64,000 nucleotides of DNA from Thermomonas sp. (GTDB taxonomy: Bacteria > Pseudomonadota > Gammaproteobacteria > Xanthomonadales > Xanthomonadaceae): the NCBI RefSeq assembly GCF_023953935.1, contig NZ_JAMLIW010000006.1, forward strand, positions 18,501 to 82,500, read 5' to 3'. The translations under genes and the position numbers were made by a program. Under the pieces are notes generated by a model. It saw nothing but the letters and a program-made list of their open reading frames with translations. It was not told where the DNA came from and ran no database searches. Of this stretch, positions 34,909 through 47,928 are shown in pieces; position 1 is the first letter of the stretch, and each line of letters opens with the position of its first letter.

Positions 34909-36528
34909 ATGTCGGCAGTTCTGCAAGATCGCCTCGAATCGGGCGTCGAGATCACCCGGACGCTGCCCGGCCAGGGCGCGATCCTGACCCCGGAGGCGCT
35001 GGCATTGCTGTCCAAGCTGCACCGCCGCTTCGAGCCCGAACGGCAGGCGCGGTTGGCCGCACGCCAGACCCGGCAGGCGGCCTTTGACGCTGGCGCCCTG
35101 CCGGATTTCCGGCCGGATACCGCCACGATCCGCGCCGGTGAATGGACGGTGGCGGCCACCCCGGCCGCGCTGCGCGACCGCCGGGTCGAGATCACCGGGC
35201 CGGTCGATCCGAAGATGGTGATCAACGCGCTCAATTCCGGCGCCAACTGCTTCATGGCCGATTTCGAGGACAGCACCAGCCCGACCTGGGCCAACCTGAT
35301 CGGCGGCCAGTGGGCCTTGCGCGCGGCGGTGCGCGGCACGCTCGCCTTCACCGCCGACAACGGCAAGCACTACACGCTCAAGCCGGAAGCCGAGCAGGCG
35401 GTGCTGCTGGTGCGGCCGCGTGGCTGGCATCTGGATGAAAAACACGTGTTGGTCGATGGTCAGCGGATCTCGGCCGCGCTGTTCGACGCCGCCTTGTTCC
35501 TGCTGCACAACGCGGCGTTGCTGGGCGGCAGGGACCGCGGCCCCTACCTGTACCTGCCCAAGCTGCAGTCGATGGAAGAAGCCGCACTGTGGGAGCAGGC
35601 GCTGGCCTGCATCGAGAGCGAACTCGGCCTGCCGCACGGCCAGGTCAAGGTGACGGTGCTGATCGAAACCCTGCCGGCCGCGTTCGAGATGGACGAGATC
35701 CTGCACGCGCTGAAAGCCCGCATCGTCGGCCTCAACTGTGGGCGCTGGGACTACATTTTTTCCTGCATCAAGACCTTCCGCCGCCACCGCGACCACGTGT
35801 TCCCGGAACGCGGCCAGGTCGGCATGACCCGACCGTTCCTGCGCGCCTATTCCGAACTGTTGATCAAGACCTGCCACCGCCGTGGCGCCCACGCGATGGG
35901 CGGGATGGCCGCGCAAATCCCGATCAGCGGCGATCCGGCGGCCAACGAGGCCGCGCTGGAGAAAGTGCGCGCCGACAAGCTGCGCGAGGTGACTGCGGGC
36001 CACGACGGCACCTGGGTGGCGCACCCGGCGCTGATTCCGCTGGCGCGCGAGGTGTTCGATGCGCGCATGCGCAGCCCGAACCAGAAGCACGTCTTGCGCG
36101 ATGACGTGGAAGTGGATCGCGACGATCTGATCGAACCAGTGGTTGGCACCATCACCCGCGCCGGCTTCGAGAACAATGTCGAGGTCTGCGTGCGCTATCT
36201 GGCCGCATGGCTGGACGGCAATGGCTGCGTGCCGATCCACCATCTGATGGAGGATGCGGCGACCGCCGAGATTGCCCGCGCCCAGCTGTGGCAATGGCTG
36301 CACTACGCGGACGGCGGCGGCGAGCCGCTGGCGCTGGAGGATGGCAGCCCGATCGATTTCGTCCTGCTCGATCGCATCCTGATCGGTTTGCCCAGCCGTT
36401 TGGCCCGGATTCCCGGAATGCCCGGCGCCGACCACGTCGGCGAGGCCATCGGTCTCCTTGATCGCCTGACCCACGCCGACGCGCTGGCTGATTTCCTCAC
36501 CCTTCCCGCGTACGAGCGCATCGACTGA
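34909..36528 (+). CDS. aceB: Malate synthase A
   Basis: Malate synthase condenses glyoxylate and acetyl-CoA to malate, the second step of the glyoxylate shunt used on acetate and fatty acids. The 539-residue protein is of the A type: catalytic Arg in [17 protein letters not shown] segment region, [16 protein letters not shown] (about residues 270-285), [11 protein letters not shown] and the C-terminal [21 protein letters not shown]. Length matches family A (about 530). ATG 34909 follows a GGAG site; an ATG at 34876 would place the gene over the promoter. aceA follows after 55 bases, so they are one operon. Confidence 0.96.
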   Translation: MSAVLQDRLESGVEITRTLPGQGAILTPEALALLSKLHRRFEPERQARLAARQTRQAAFDAGALPDFRPDTATIRAGEWTVAATPAALRDRRVEITGPVDPKMVINALNSGANCFMADFEDSTSPTWANLIGGQWALRAAVRGTLAFTADNGKHYTLKPEAEQAVLLVRPRGWHLDEKHVLVDGQRISAALFDAALFLLHNAALLGGRDRGPYLYLPKLQSMEEAALWEQALACIESELGLPHGQVKVTVLIETLPAAFEMDEILHALKARIVGLNCGRWDYIFSCIKTFRRHRDHVFPERGQVGMTRPFLRAYSELLIKTCHRRGAHAMGGMAAQIPISGDPAANEAALEKVRADKLREVTAGHDGTWVAHPALIPLAREVFDARMRSPNQKHVLRDDVEVDRDDLIEPVVGTITRAGFENNVEVCVRYLAAWLDGNGCVPIHHLMEDAATAEIARAQLWQWLHYADGGGEPLALEDGSPIDFVLLDRILIGLPSRLARIPGMPGADHVGEAIGLLDRLTHADALADFLTLPAYERID

Positions 36529-36583
36529 AACCGCACCGATCCACGCTGTCCTGCACCGACCCCACCATCCAACGAGGCCATCC

Positions 36584-37882
<1,299 letters not shown>

Positions 37883-37905
37883 TTCGGCCCAGAGCGGGCG
37901 TTGAC

Positions 37906-37926
37906 GGGCCGGCCAAGCGCCGGCCC
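37906..37926 (+). terminator. Hairpin after aceA (first)
   Basis: GGGCCGGC (37906-37913) pairs with GCCGGCCC (37919-37926) around CAAGC, 24 bases after the aceA stop. There is no T-run. Confidence 0.5.
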
Positions 37927-37949
37927 GGAGCTTGCGGCGCTGGCGTGCG

Positions 37950-37975
37950 GCGTGCCGGTGCCGCCGACGGCACGC
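37950..37975. terminator. Hairpin between aceA and comM (second)
   Basis: GCGTGCCG (37950-37957) pairs with CGGCACGC (37968-37975) around a 10-base loop. It lies between the convergent aceA and comM stops and could serve either strand; no T-run is seen. Confidence 0.45.
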
Positions 37976-38015
37976 GGATGCGTTCGTTAGCGCGCCGGCA
38001 TCTGCCGCGAGCGGT

Positions 38016-40308
<2,293 letters not shown>

Positions 40309-40331
40309 GGCCGCGCCGGCGTGACCCGGGT

Positions 40332-41018
40332 TCAGTCGGCAGGTTCGCGCCAGACCCCGAGCAGCGCATGCAGAACCACGACCAGCGCCCAGCTCAGCCA
40401 CAGCGTCCACAGCACGTGCGAGAAGAAGTGCGCGCCGCGCATCTGCTGAACCAGGCCGAAGCCCAGGCACAGCGCGACGGCGCCGAGCCCCGCGCGCCGG
40501 CTGAAGCGGCGATCCTCCGGGTAACGCAGCAAGGCAAAGGCCAACAGCCAGCTGCTGACTGAAACGAAGCCGGCGGGGAAACAGTGCCCGGCCTGGCTCA
40601 CCTGCGTCGAAAACAGCGCCGACACATCGAAATAAGGGGCGTACCCGCCATAGCGATCGACGTCCCACGGGCAGTGCATCGGGGACAGGCGTTTGCCGAT
40701 CTGCACCACGGTGGGGATAACGAAGATGGCGGCGGCGACCAGCCGCCAGCGGCGCGCATCGTTGGCTTTGCGGTGGCGCCAGGCGATCCACAGGCAGGCC
40801 AGGGCGGCGAGGATCAGGACGTTCTTGAAGCCGCTGTGGATCAGGGTCTTGGCCCACCATGCGTTGCGTTGGGGCCACAGCATGCTGCCGAAATCGAAAA
40901 ACGGGTCCGCCAGCAGCAGGTCGAGCCGATTGTCCCTGAACAGGAACAGCAGGGCCAAAGCGCTGGCTGCAAGCAGCAGGCTTTGGCGCAGGTAGAACCG
41001 GGCCCAGAACGTCGGCAT
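40332..41018 (-). CDS. PAP2 family phosphatase (LpxE-like)
   Basis: The 228-residue inner-membrane protein has about six helices and the three PAP2 motifs: GKRLSPMHCPWDVDRYGG near residues 108-125, GHCFPAGF near 143-150 (catalytic His), and RGAHFFSHVLWT near 195-206. The form resembles lipid A phosphatases and other lipid phosphatases rather than soluble acid phosphatases. Active site faces the periplasm in this family. It probably removes a phosphate from a lipid head group such as undecaprenyl phosphate or lipid A. It converges on the P-II gene with 23 bases between. Confidence 0.85.
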   Translation of the reverse strand: MPTFWARFYLRQSLLLAASALALLFLFRDNRLDLLLADPFFDFGSMLWPQRNAWWAKTLIHSGFKNVLILAALACLWIAWRHRKANDARRWRLVAAAIFVIPTVVQIGKRLSPMHCPWDVDRYGGYAPYFDVSALFSTQVSQAGHCFPAGFVSVSSWLLAFALLRYPEDRRFSRRAGLGAVALCLGFGLVQQMRGAHFFSHVLWTLWLSWALVVVLHALLGVWREPAD

Positions 41019-41098
41019 GCGGGAGGCTTCAGAAAGAAAACTGCGCGATTCTACGCGCGCGCCGTGAACGCCGGAGGGATTGCCGGCAGCATGGCGGT

Positions 41099-42997
41099 TC
41101 AGGATTCCACGCGATTCCGGCCGCGATCCTTGGCGCGATACAGCGCCGCATCGGCGCGGGCCAGCAGAGCCTCGCGGGTGTCGCCCGGTTCGAATTGGGC
41201 GATGCCGATGCTCACGGTGAGGGTCAGAGCCGGGTCGATGTCGGCCAGCGCGTGCGCGCGCGTGGCGTCCAGCAAGCGGGTGGCAGCGACCTGTGCCTGT
41301 TCGCGACTGGTGTCCGGACAGAGAATCAGGAATTCCTCGCCGCCGATGCGACCCAGCCGGTCGTACTCTCGCAGCTGCTGTTTCCAGATTGCGGTGGCCG
41401 CGTGCAGGACGCGATCACCGGCGGCATGCCCGTGGTGGTCGTTGATTGTCTTGAAGTGATCCAGATCGAGCATCAGAATCGACAGCGGTTGCCCGCTGGC
41501 CGCGGCCAGGCCCAATTCGTGGTCCAGCCCGGCTTCGATCGCGCGCCGGCTGGCGATGCCGGTCAGGGAGTCGGTCATCGCCAAGGCGCGCAATGTCCCG
41601 GATTTGCGCCATTGCCGCAGTGCCAGCCAGACCAGCAGGGCCACCAGCAGTGCGCCGAGCAGGAGCGCCAGCCGCTGCCAGTGGCGGATGCTTTGCAGGG
41701 CCTTGACCTGCTGCAGGCGTGAAGCCGCTTCGGCGCGCAGGCGCCGATTCTCGAAATCGCGGCGCCGGATTTCGTATTCGTATTCCAGCAGGCGGTTTTG
41801 CTGGAACCGCATCTTGCCCTGCAAGCTTGACTGCAAGTCGCTGTAGCGCTTGTAGTCGGCCAGCGCCGCGGTGGTCTCTCCCAGCGCTTCCTCGCTGGCG
41901 GATCGGGCGCGGAACAGCGTGGCCAGATAGCGCTCGTTGCCGTCACGCTCGATCAGGGGCTGCGCCACGCGGTAATGGGCAAGCGCCGCTTGATGTTCGC
42001 CCGTGCCGGCCAGCGCCTGTCCGGACAGCAGCGCCAGTACGTCCGCGTTCCAGTGGTCTTCGCGTGTTTGTGCAAAGGACTGGGCTTGGGCAAGCAGGTC
42101 GAATGCGGCGTCGAACTGCTTCTGGTCGATCAGGACGGTGGCCATCGCGATCTGCACGCTGGCGATGCTCGCGTCATCCTGGTGGCTGCGGGCGACCGCG
42201 AGGGCTTCGCGCAATGGCGCCTCGGCCTTGTTCGGGTCGCCGGCCTCGTCGTAGAGATAGCCCAGCTGGATGTTGTAGGTGACCACCCGCTCCCAGTCGC
42301 GCTGTTCTTCCATGCGGTTGATGGCGTGGGTGAAGTAGCGCTCGGCCTGGGCCCAGTCGCCCATGCGGCGGTAAGCCACCGCCGTCAGCATCATCAGTGC
42401 GTCGATTTCATGTTCGATCCCGGCTTCGCGGTAGCTGGCGCGGGCGCGCTGGAAATCCAGCAGGGCCTTGGCCTGCTCGCCCATGTCCGACAACAGCGAC
42501 CCCCGCAGGGACAGCGCTTCGGCGAACAACTGGCGTTCTTCCGAATTTTGCAGCAGCGCCACCATGCGCCCGGCTTCCTCCAGCGCCTGTTTTCCGCCTT
42601 TCAGGACAGAAAGGAAATCGACCCGGCAGAAGATCGCGCGGCCCTGCGAGGCGATGTCCCCGGCCGCTTGCGCACGCGCCAGCGCGTCCGTGGCGTAGGC
42701 CAGTCCTTTGGCTGAATCCTTCCAGCGCTCGCTGCTGCAGTAGACCGAGCGGAACTGGACATCGCGCGCCTTGTCACCGGGGGGCAGCAGGACCCGCAGG
42801 CGTTCGAGGTTGGCGTCGTAATCGACGAAGCTGGAATCCATCGACGACGGGCCCACGACCCGTTCGAACACGGCATCGAAGCGGGCAGCGCGATCTGCGC
42901 CGGTTGCGGGTGCCACCTGCTGCGCGCCCGTTGCCAAGGCGATGGACGCCAGCAACAGCGACAACAGGCAGCGCAACAGGGCAAGGCGTCGCTTCAT
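41099..42997 (-). CDS. TPR-repeat diguanylate cyclase (GGDEF)
   Basis: This 632-residue protein starts with a signal sequence (MKRRLALLRCLLSLLLASIALATG), followed by a periplasmic region of about 400 residues with tetratricopeptide-like helices (AYRRMGDWAQAERYFTHAIN, GYLYDEAGDPNKAEAPLREA), a membrane helix (LALLLGALLVALLVWLAL), and a cytoplasmic GGDEF domain. The active site is GGEEF, preceded at the standard distance by RxxD (REYD), the product-inhibition site. It should make cyclic di-GMP in response to a periplasmic signal. ATG 42997 is preferred; ATG 43003 two codons earlier is equally possible. Confidence 0.93.
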   Translation of the reverse strand: MKRRLALLRCLLSLLLASIALATGAQQVAPATGADRAARFDAVFERVVGPSSMDSSFVDYDANLERLRVLLPPGDKARDVQFRSVYCSSERWKDSAKGLAYATDALARAQAAGDIASQGRAIFCRVDFLSVLKGGKQALEEAGRMVALLQNSEERQLFAEALSLRGSLLSDMGEQAKALLDFQRARASYREAGIEHEIDALMMLTAVAYRRMGDWAQAERYFTHAINRMEEQRDWERVVTYNIQLGYLYDEAGDPNKAEAPLREALAVARSHQDDASIASVQIAMATVLIDQKQFDAAFDLLAQAQSFAQTREDHWNADVLALLSGQALAGTGEHQAALAHYRVAQPLIERDGNERYLATLFRARSASEEALGETTAALADYKRYSDLQSSLQGKMRFQQNRLLEYEYEIRRRDFENRRLRAEAASRLQQVKALQSIRHWQRLALLLGALLVALLVWLALRQWRKSGTLRALAMTDSLTGIASRRAIEAGLDHELGLAAASGQPLSILMLDLDHFKTINDHHGHAAGDRVLHAATAIWKQQLREYDRLGRIGGEEFLILCPDTSREQAQVAATRLLDATRAHALADIDPALTLTVSIGIAQFEPGDTREALLARADAALYRAKDRGRNRVES

Positions 42998-43120
42998 GGG
43001 CATCCCGGAACCAGCCAACCGTGGACCATAACGGCAACCCGACTCGGCTTCCGTGCGCAAGTTCCAACTTCAGACAGTCCGAACCGTCCAGCATTGCTTT
43101 CAGCAGGGTAGCGCGCCTGT

Positions 43121-43975
43121 TCAGCCCGCCAACGCCCGGGCGACGAACGGCGGCAGCGCCTGCGCTGCCTTGTGCACGTCAGCGGAGTAATAGCGCGTGT
43201 CGAAGCGTTTGGCGCGTGCGGCGTCTTCGCGAAAGCCGAAATCGGCGGTCGCGGCTTTCTGCGCGAGGGTGCAGCTCCACCAGCCGGTGGGGTAGCAGGG
43301 CTGCGGGAACGGCAGGGTCTGGAAACTGTGGAAGCCGGCCTTGCCCATCTCCGCACGCATCGCCTTGATCAGGTCGAGCAGCGCCAGCGGCGATTCACTT
43401 TGCTGCACGAGGATGCCGTCGGCCTTCAGCGCGCGGTGGCAGCTCTCGTAAAACGCCTGGTTGAACAGGCCTTCGGCCGGGCCGACCGGATCGGTGGAAT
43501 CAACGATCACGATGTCCACGCTGTTCGGCGCGCAGTGGGCCATCCAGGCAATCCCGTCGTCGAACAGCAGTTCGGCGCGCGGATCGTGATTGGATTCGCA
43601 GAGTTCGGGGAAGTGTTTCTCCGCCATCCGCGTCACCTGTTCGTCGATGTCGCACTGGATGGCCTGCTCCACGCCCGGATGCCGCAGCACTTCGCGCAGG
43701 GTGCCGCAATCGCCGCCGCCGATGATCACCACGCGCCTGGGGTCGGCGTGGGTGAACAGCGCCGGGTGCGCCATCATCTCGTGGTAGAAGAAATTGTCGC
43801 GGGTGGTGAGCATCATCGCGCCGTCGATCAGCATCAGGTTGCCCCAGTCGGTCGATTCGAAGATCTCGATCTTCTGAAACGGCGACTGCACCTCGTCCAG
43901 CTTGCGGGTCACGCGAAAGCCGATTGACGAGCCGGTGTGCTCGAAGTTCTCATGCAGCCAGATGGCCTCGCTCAT
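43121..43975 (-). CDS. speE: Spermidine synthase SpeE
   Basis: SpeE transfers the aminopropyl group of decarboxylated S-adenosylmethionine to putrescine. The 284-residue protein has the family core: FFYHEMMAHPALFTH, the cofactor loop VVIIGGGDCGTLREVLRH, the active-site DSTDPVGPAEGLF with catalytic Asp, and QSESPLALLDL. Its length is near that of E. coli SpeE (288). It is separated from the arginine decarboxylase gene by one gene, linking agmatine and polyamine synthesis in this region. Confidence 0.97.
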   Translation of the reverse strand: MSEAIWLHENFEHTGSSIGFRVTRKLDEVQSPFQKIEIFESTDWGNLMLIDGAMMLTTRDNFFYHEMMAHPALFTHADPRRVVIIGGGDCGTLREVLRHPGVEQAIQCDIDEQVTRMAEKHFPELCESNHDPRAELLFDDGIAWMAHCAPNSVDIVIVDSTDPVGPAEGLFNQAFYESCHRALKADGILVQQSESPLALLDLIKAMRAEMGKAGFHSFQTLPFPQPCYPTGWWSCTLAQKAATADFGFREDAARAKRFDTRYYSADVHKAAQALPPFVARALAG

Positions 43976-44006
43976 GGCGGAATTGTCCTCTGCGATACAG
44001 GCGCGG

Positions 44007-44012
44007 ATTGTA
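44007..44012 (-). promoter_or_regulatory. TACAAT -10 box before speE
   Basis: On the reverse strand TACAAT lies 31 bases before the speE ATG. It is the same hexamer found before four other genes here; it overlaps one arm of a 6-bp inverted repeat (GATACA/TGTATC, 43994-44014). Confidence 0.45.
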
Positions 44013-44127
44013 TCGAGGATTGGTCAGGGGTTGACCGGGACCCGGACCGGTGCCCCGGTTATTCTTGGACTGGACCGTGTCCGAACGGCGCTGGCGCAGC
44101 CGCTTTCCCGAACTTGCAAAGGAGTCA

Positions 44128-45297
44128 GTGACATTGGAGACGACCGAGTTTGACGCGATCACCGCCGCCGAGCTGCAAGCAGCCGGCAGCCGCAAATGGA
44201 CGGCTTTCCCCGGCTGCATCGGCGCCTTCATCGCGGAAATGGATTTCGGCATCGCGCCGCCGATCCAGCAGGCGCTTGCGCAGGCGATGCACGATGGACT
44301 GACCGGCTATCTCACCCCCAGGCTGTTGCAGGACCTGGGCGAAGCCTGCGCGCAATGGCAGCAGACCCACCATGCGTGGACGGTGGCGCCCGCTGACGTC
44401 AAGGTGATGCCCGATGTCTTGAGTGCCCTGGAAGTGGTGCTGCGGCATTTTCTGCCGATCGGCACGCCGGTGGTGGTGCCGGTGCCCTGCTACATGCCGT
44501 TCATCCCCATCCTGAATTGGGTGGGCAACCCGGTGATCCAGCTGCCGATGCTGCGCACGCCGGACGGCTGGCAGATGGACGAGGCGGGGCTGGAGGCCGC
44601 CTTTGCCGGCGGGGCCGGGATGCTGTTGTTGTGCAATCCGCACAACCCCATCGGCAAGGTGTATCGCCGTGACGAATTGGAGCGCATCAGCGCGATTGCG
44701 GGCCGCCATCGCGCCCGGGTGTTTGCGGATGAAATCCACGCTCCGCTGGTATTTTCCGGCCAGCAGCACGTGCCCTATGCCGCCATCAACGAAGCCGCTG
44801 CGCAGCAGGCCATCACGGCGGTGTCGGCCTCGAAAATGTGGAACTTGGCCGGGCTGAAGTGCGCGCAATTGATCCTGAGTCGCGATCAAGATCGTGCGCT
44901 GTGGCGGAAGATCGGCCATCACGTCAACGACGCCACTTCGACTTTTGGCGTGATTGCGCACACTGCGGCCTGGGCGCAGGGCGAGCCGTGGCGAGCGCAG
45001 GTGTTGACATACCTGCAAGGCAATCGCGATGTGCTGGCGCAGCGTTTGGCACGGCAACTGCCTCAGATCGCCCATATTCCCGCTCAGGGCACCTATCTGG
45101 CGTGGCTGGATTGCCGCGCGTTGGCACTGACACCCACGCCGCAGGCGTTTTTCCGGCAACAGGCCAAGGTGGCGTTGACCGACGGCGGTGAGTGCGGTGA
45201 CGGCGGACAGGGCCATGTCCGCTTCAATTTCGCCCTGCCGCGCCCGCTGCTGGAGCAGGCCGTGGCGCAGATGGCGGACGCGGTGGCGGCGCGCTAG
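44128..45297 (+). CDS. PatB/MalY-type aminotransferase (C-S beta-lyase)
   Basis: The 389-residue fold-type I PLP enzyme has the substrate region NPHNPIGKVYRRDEL, the PLP Asp in VFADEIHAPLVF, and the Schiff-base Lys in SASKMWNLAGLKCAQ (near residue 233). The closest families are cystathionine beta-lyase PatB and MalY, which cleave C-S bonds of cystathionine or related compounds to give pyruvate, ammonia and a thiol. GTG 44128 follows AAAGGAG closely; TTG 44134 in the same frame would have better spacing. It is divergent from speE. Confidence 0.85.
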   Translation: MTLETTEFDAITAAELQAAGSRKWTAFPGCIGAFIAEMDFGIAPPIQQALAQAMHDGLTGYLTPRLLQDLGEACAQWQQTHHAWTVAPADVKVMPDVLSALEVVLRHFLPIGTPVVVPVPCYMPFIPILNWVGNPVIQLPMLRTPDGWQMDEAGLEAAFAGGAGMLLLCNPHNPIGKVYRRDELERISAIAGRHRARVFADEIHAPLVFSGQQHVPYAAINEAAAQQAITAVSASKMWNLAGLKCAQLILSRDQDRALWRKIGHHVNDATSTFGVIAHTAAWAQGEPWRAQVLTYLQGNRDVLAQRLARQLPQIAHIPAQGTYLAWLDCRALALTPTPQAFFRQQAKVALTDGGECGDGGQGHVRFNFALPRPLLEQAVAQMADAVAAR

Positions 45298-45330
45298 CGA
45301 CGCCGGCAGGCAAGGCGGGCGCGTGCGGCC

Positions 45331-45336
45331 TACAAT
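45331..45336 (+). promoter_or_regulatory. TACAAT -10 box before speA
   Basis: TACAAT lies 33 bases upstream of the speA ATG. The 17-base upstream region shows no TTGACA-like hexamer. Confidence 0.5.
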
Positions 45337-45369
45337 GCGCGTCCTTCCTGTTCTACCGGTGGCCTTGCA

Positions 45370-47256
45370 ATGAGTCAGTGGACGCTGGACCTCGCCCGCA
45401 AGACGTATTCCATCCCGCACTGGGCGGATGGATATTTCGATATCGGCACGGGTGGGCGCATGCGCGTGCGCCCGTGCGGCGCGGGCGGGCCGGATTTCGC
45501 GCTCCCGGAGATCGTTGATGCGGCGATGGCGCAGGGCGCCAAGCTGCCGCTGCTGGTGCGCTTCCCGGAAATCCTCGGCGACCGCCTCGGCAAGCTGCAG
45601 GCCGCATTCGCACAGGCCCGGAAAGATTGGGATTACGCCGGTGGCTATACCGCCATCTATCCGATCAAGGTCAACCAGCACGCCGGCGTCGCAGGGACCC
45701 TGGCCAGCCATCACGGTGATGGCTTTGGTCTGGAAGCGGGCAGCAAGCCCGAGCTGATGGCGGTGCTGGCGCTGTCGCGTCCCGGCGGCACGATTGTCTG
45801 CAACGGCTACAAGGACCGCGAATACATCCGGCTGGCGCTGATCGGGCGCAAGCTGGGCCTGGAGACTTACATCGTCATCGAGAAACCGTCCGAGCTGAGG
45901 CTGGCGCTGGAAGAAGCGGAAAAACTCGGCGTGCAGCCGGGCCTGGGCGTGCGCATGCGGCTGACGTCGCTGGGCGCAGGCAAATGGCAGAACAGTGGCG
46001 GCGACAAGGCCAAGTTCGGCCTCGATCCGCGCCAGCTGCTGACCCTGTGGAAGGAGCTGCGCGATTCCGGCATGGGCGATTGCCTGCAGCTGCTGCACTT
46101 CCACATGGGCAGCCAGATTTCCAACGTGCGCGATATCGCCGCCGGCATGCGCGAGGCCACCCGCTATTTCGTCGAGCTGAGCAAACTGGGCGCGAAGATC
46201 AGCCACGTCGATGTCGGCGGTGGGCTCGGAATTGATTACGAAGGCACTCGCAGCCGTTCCTACAATTCGGTCAATTACGGCATCCACCATTACGCCTCCA
46301 GCATCGTGCAGCCGCTGGCCGAAGCCTGCGCGCGCGAAGGCCTGGCGCCGCCGCGCATCCTCACCGAATGCGGGCGCGCGATGACCGCCCACCACGCGGT
46401 GCTGGTCACCAATGTCAGTGAAGTCGAACGCGCCCCGGAAGGCCGCGTGCCTGACGTGCACGCCGATGAATCGCAGCCGGTGCGGCAACTGCGCGAACTG
46501 CACGCCGAGATGGCGCAGCGGCCGGCGGTGGAGGTGTTCCACGAGGCCACCCAGGCGCATCAGGAAGGCGTGAGCCTGTATGCACTCGGGCAACTGGATC
46601 TGACCCAGCGCGCGCGCATCGACGATCTCTTCTACGCCATCGCGCACGCGGTGAAAGCGCGCCTGACCTATGACGAAAAGAGCCACCGCGACCTGCTGGA
46701 TGAACTCAACGAGCGCCTGGTGGACAAGTACTTCGCCAACTTCAGCGTCTTCGAGTCGATGCCGGACGTGTGGGCGATCGACCAGATCTTCCCGATCGTC
46801 CCGATCGAGCGTCTGGACGAAGCGCCCACCCGGCGCGGCATCATTGCCGACATGACCTGCGACTCCGACGGCAAGATCGACACCTACGTCGAAAACGAGG
46901 ATCTGGACAGCTCGCTGCCATTGCACGAATTGCGCAAGGGCGAGCGCTACCGGATCGGCTTCTTCCTCGTCGGCGCCTACCAGGAGATCCTCGGCGACAT
47001 CCACAACCTGTTCGGCGATACCGACGCCATCGAAGTGAAGGCCAGCGGCGCCGGCTACGCCATCAGCCAGCAACGCCGTGGCGACACCACCGACGTGATG
47101 CTGGATTACGTCGGCTACAAGCTCGACGACCTGCGCCGCCGCTACCGCGCGCTGGTGACCTCCGCCGATCTTGGCGGTGCCGAAAGCGAGCGCCTGAGCG
47201 AAGCTCTGGAACGCGGGTTGACCGCGTACACCTATCTGGATGCTGCGCCGGCTTGA
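45370..47256 (+). CDS. speA: Biosynthetic arginine decarboxylase SpeA
   Basis: SpeA decarboxylates arginine to agmatine, the first step of the agmatine route to putrescine. The 628-residue PLP enzyme has the PLP Lys in YPIKVNQH near residue 99, the barrel segment HFHMGSQISNVRDI, DVGGGLGIDYEG, and the C-terminal FFLVGAYQEILGDIHNLFGDTDAIEVK segment (marked by its ends FFLVGAYQE and DAIEVK). The length matches the family (about 630-658). The gene is single by spacing, with SpeE about 1.4 kb away on the other strand. Confidence 0.97.
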   Translation: MSQWTLDLARKTYSIPHWADGYFDIGTGGRMRVRPCGAGGPDFALPEIVDAAMAQGAKLPLLVRFPEILGDRLGKLQAAFAQARKDWDYAGGYTAIYPIKVNQHAGVAGTLASHHGDGFGLEAGSKPELMAVLALSRPGGTIVCNGYKDREYIRLALIGRKLGLETYIVIEKPSELRLALEEAEKLGVQPGLGVRMRLTSLGAGKWQNSGGDKAKFGLDPRQLLTLWKELRDSGMGDCLQLLHFHMGSQISNVRDIAAGMREATRYFVELSKLGAKISHVDVGGGLGIDYEGTRSRSYNSVNYGIHHYASSIVQPLAEACAREGLAPPRILTECGRAMTAHHAVLVTNVSEVERAPEGRVPDVHADESQPVRQLRELHAEMAQRPAVEVFHEATQAHQEGVSLYALGQLDLTQRARIDDLFYAIAHAVKARLTYDEKSHRDLLDELNERLVDKYFANFSVFESMPDVWAIDQIFPIVPIERLDEAPTRRGIIADMTCDSDGKIDTYVENEDLDSSLPLHELRKGERYRIGFFLVGAYQEILGDIHNLFGDTDAIEVKASGAGYAISQQRRGDTTDVMLDYVGYKLDDLRRRYRALVTSADLGGAESERLSEALERGLTAYTYLDAAPA

Positions 47257-47298
47257 TGTTGCTGCCTCGTTTGCGGTGTAAGGCGCCCAAGTCCGGGA

Positions 47299-47925
47299 TC
47301 ACATCGACAACGCGGTTTCCATGATCGGCTTGGCCCAGTCGGGCATGTCCCGCAAGCCCTGCACGTCGCGCGGCCAGGCGATGTGTCCGCGCTCCATTTG
47401 CAGCAGCAGGCGCGGGTTGGGCATCGGCTGGCCGAGGACGGCGTCGATGCTGTTGTCGTACACCTGCAATTGCGCGAGGAAGGGCAGTAGCGCGATCAGG
47501 TTGCGCCGCGAGGCGGTGTAGCGTTCGCGCACCTTGGCTTCGGGGATGTCGTGGCCGCCACGGGTGACACGCTGCCGCACGCGGACAATGTGATGTTCCG
47601 GCGTGTCCAGGCCGCAGAACCACATCAACACGTCATGGGTGGTGGCGGCTTCGCGCAGCTTCGCCGGGACGGAGTTCCCGCCCAGCGTGGTCTCGAAGGC
47701 GTGGCTGTGCCTCCCGGCGAGGGCGATTTCCAGGCGACGCATGCCTTCCTGCCATGCTTCGGCGTTGGCTTCGGTGGGTGAGCAGCCGGAGGCGGCAAGC
47801 AGGTCGCGTGCGTAGTCGTCGGGGTTGAACCATGTCTTGCCCGCACGACGCAGCAGATCGCCGCCCACCGAGCTTTTGCCCGCACCGTTGACGCCGGCCA
47901 GCACGAACAGCTTGGGCTTGACCAT
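47299..47925 (-). CDS. Zeta toxin-like kinase (COG4185), toxin of a TA pair
   Basis: The 208-residue P-loop protein has Walker A AGVNGAGKSS (residues 9-18), FNPDDYARDLL, the ETTLGG segment and RVRQRVTRGGHDIPEAKVRERY, the arrangement of the predicted zeta-toxin-like kinases. Zeta toxins phosphorylate UDP-N-acetylglucosamine and stop wall synthesis; COG4185 members may use other substrates, so the target here is unknown. It follows the antitoxin gene by 3 bases on the same strand, and converges on speA with 42 bases between. Confidence 0.82.
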   Translation of the reverse strand: MVKPKLFVLAGVNGAGKSSVGGDLLRRAGKTWFNPDDYARDLLAASGCSPTEANAEAWQEGMRRLEIALAGRHSHAFETTLGGNSVPAKLREAATTHDVLMWFCGLDTPEHHIVRVRQRVTRGGHDIPEAKVRERYTASRRNLIALLPFLAQLQVYDNSIDAVLGQPMPNPRLLLQMERGHIAWPRDVQGLRDMPDWAKPIMETALSM

Positions 47926-47928
47926 GGC

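Noticed and set aside
44125-47073. A 982-codon reverse-strand frame opposite speA and the PatB-like gene
   Set aside because: Low-complexity composition and no motif; both forward genes are well supported.
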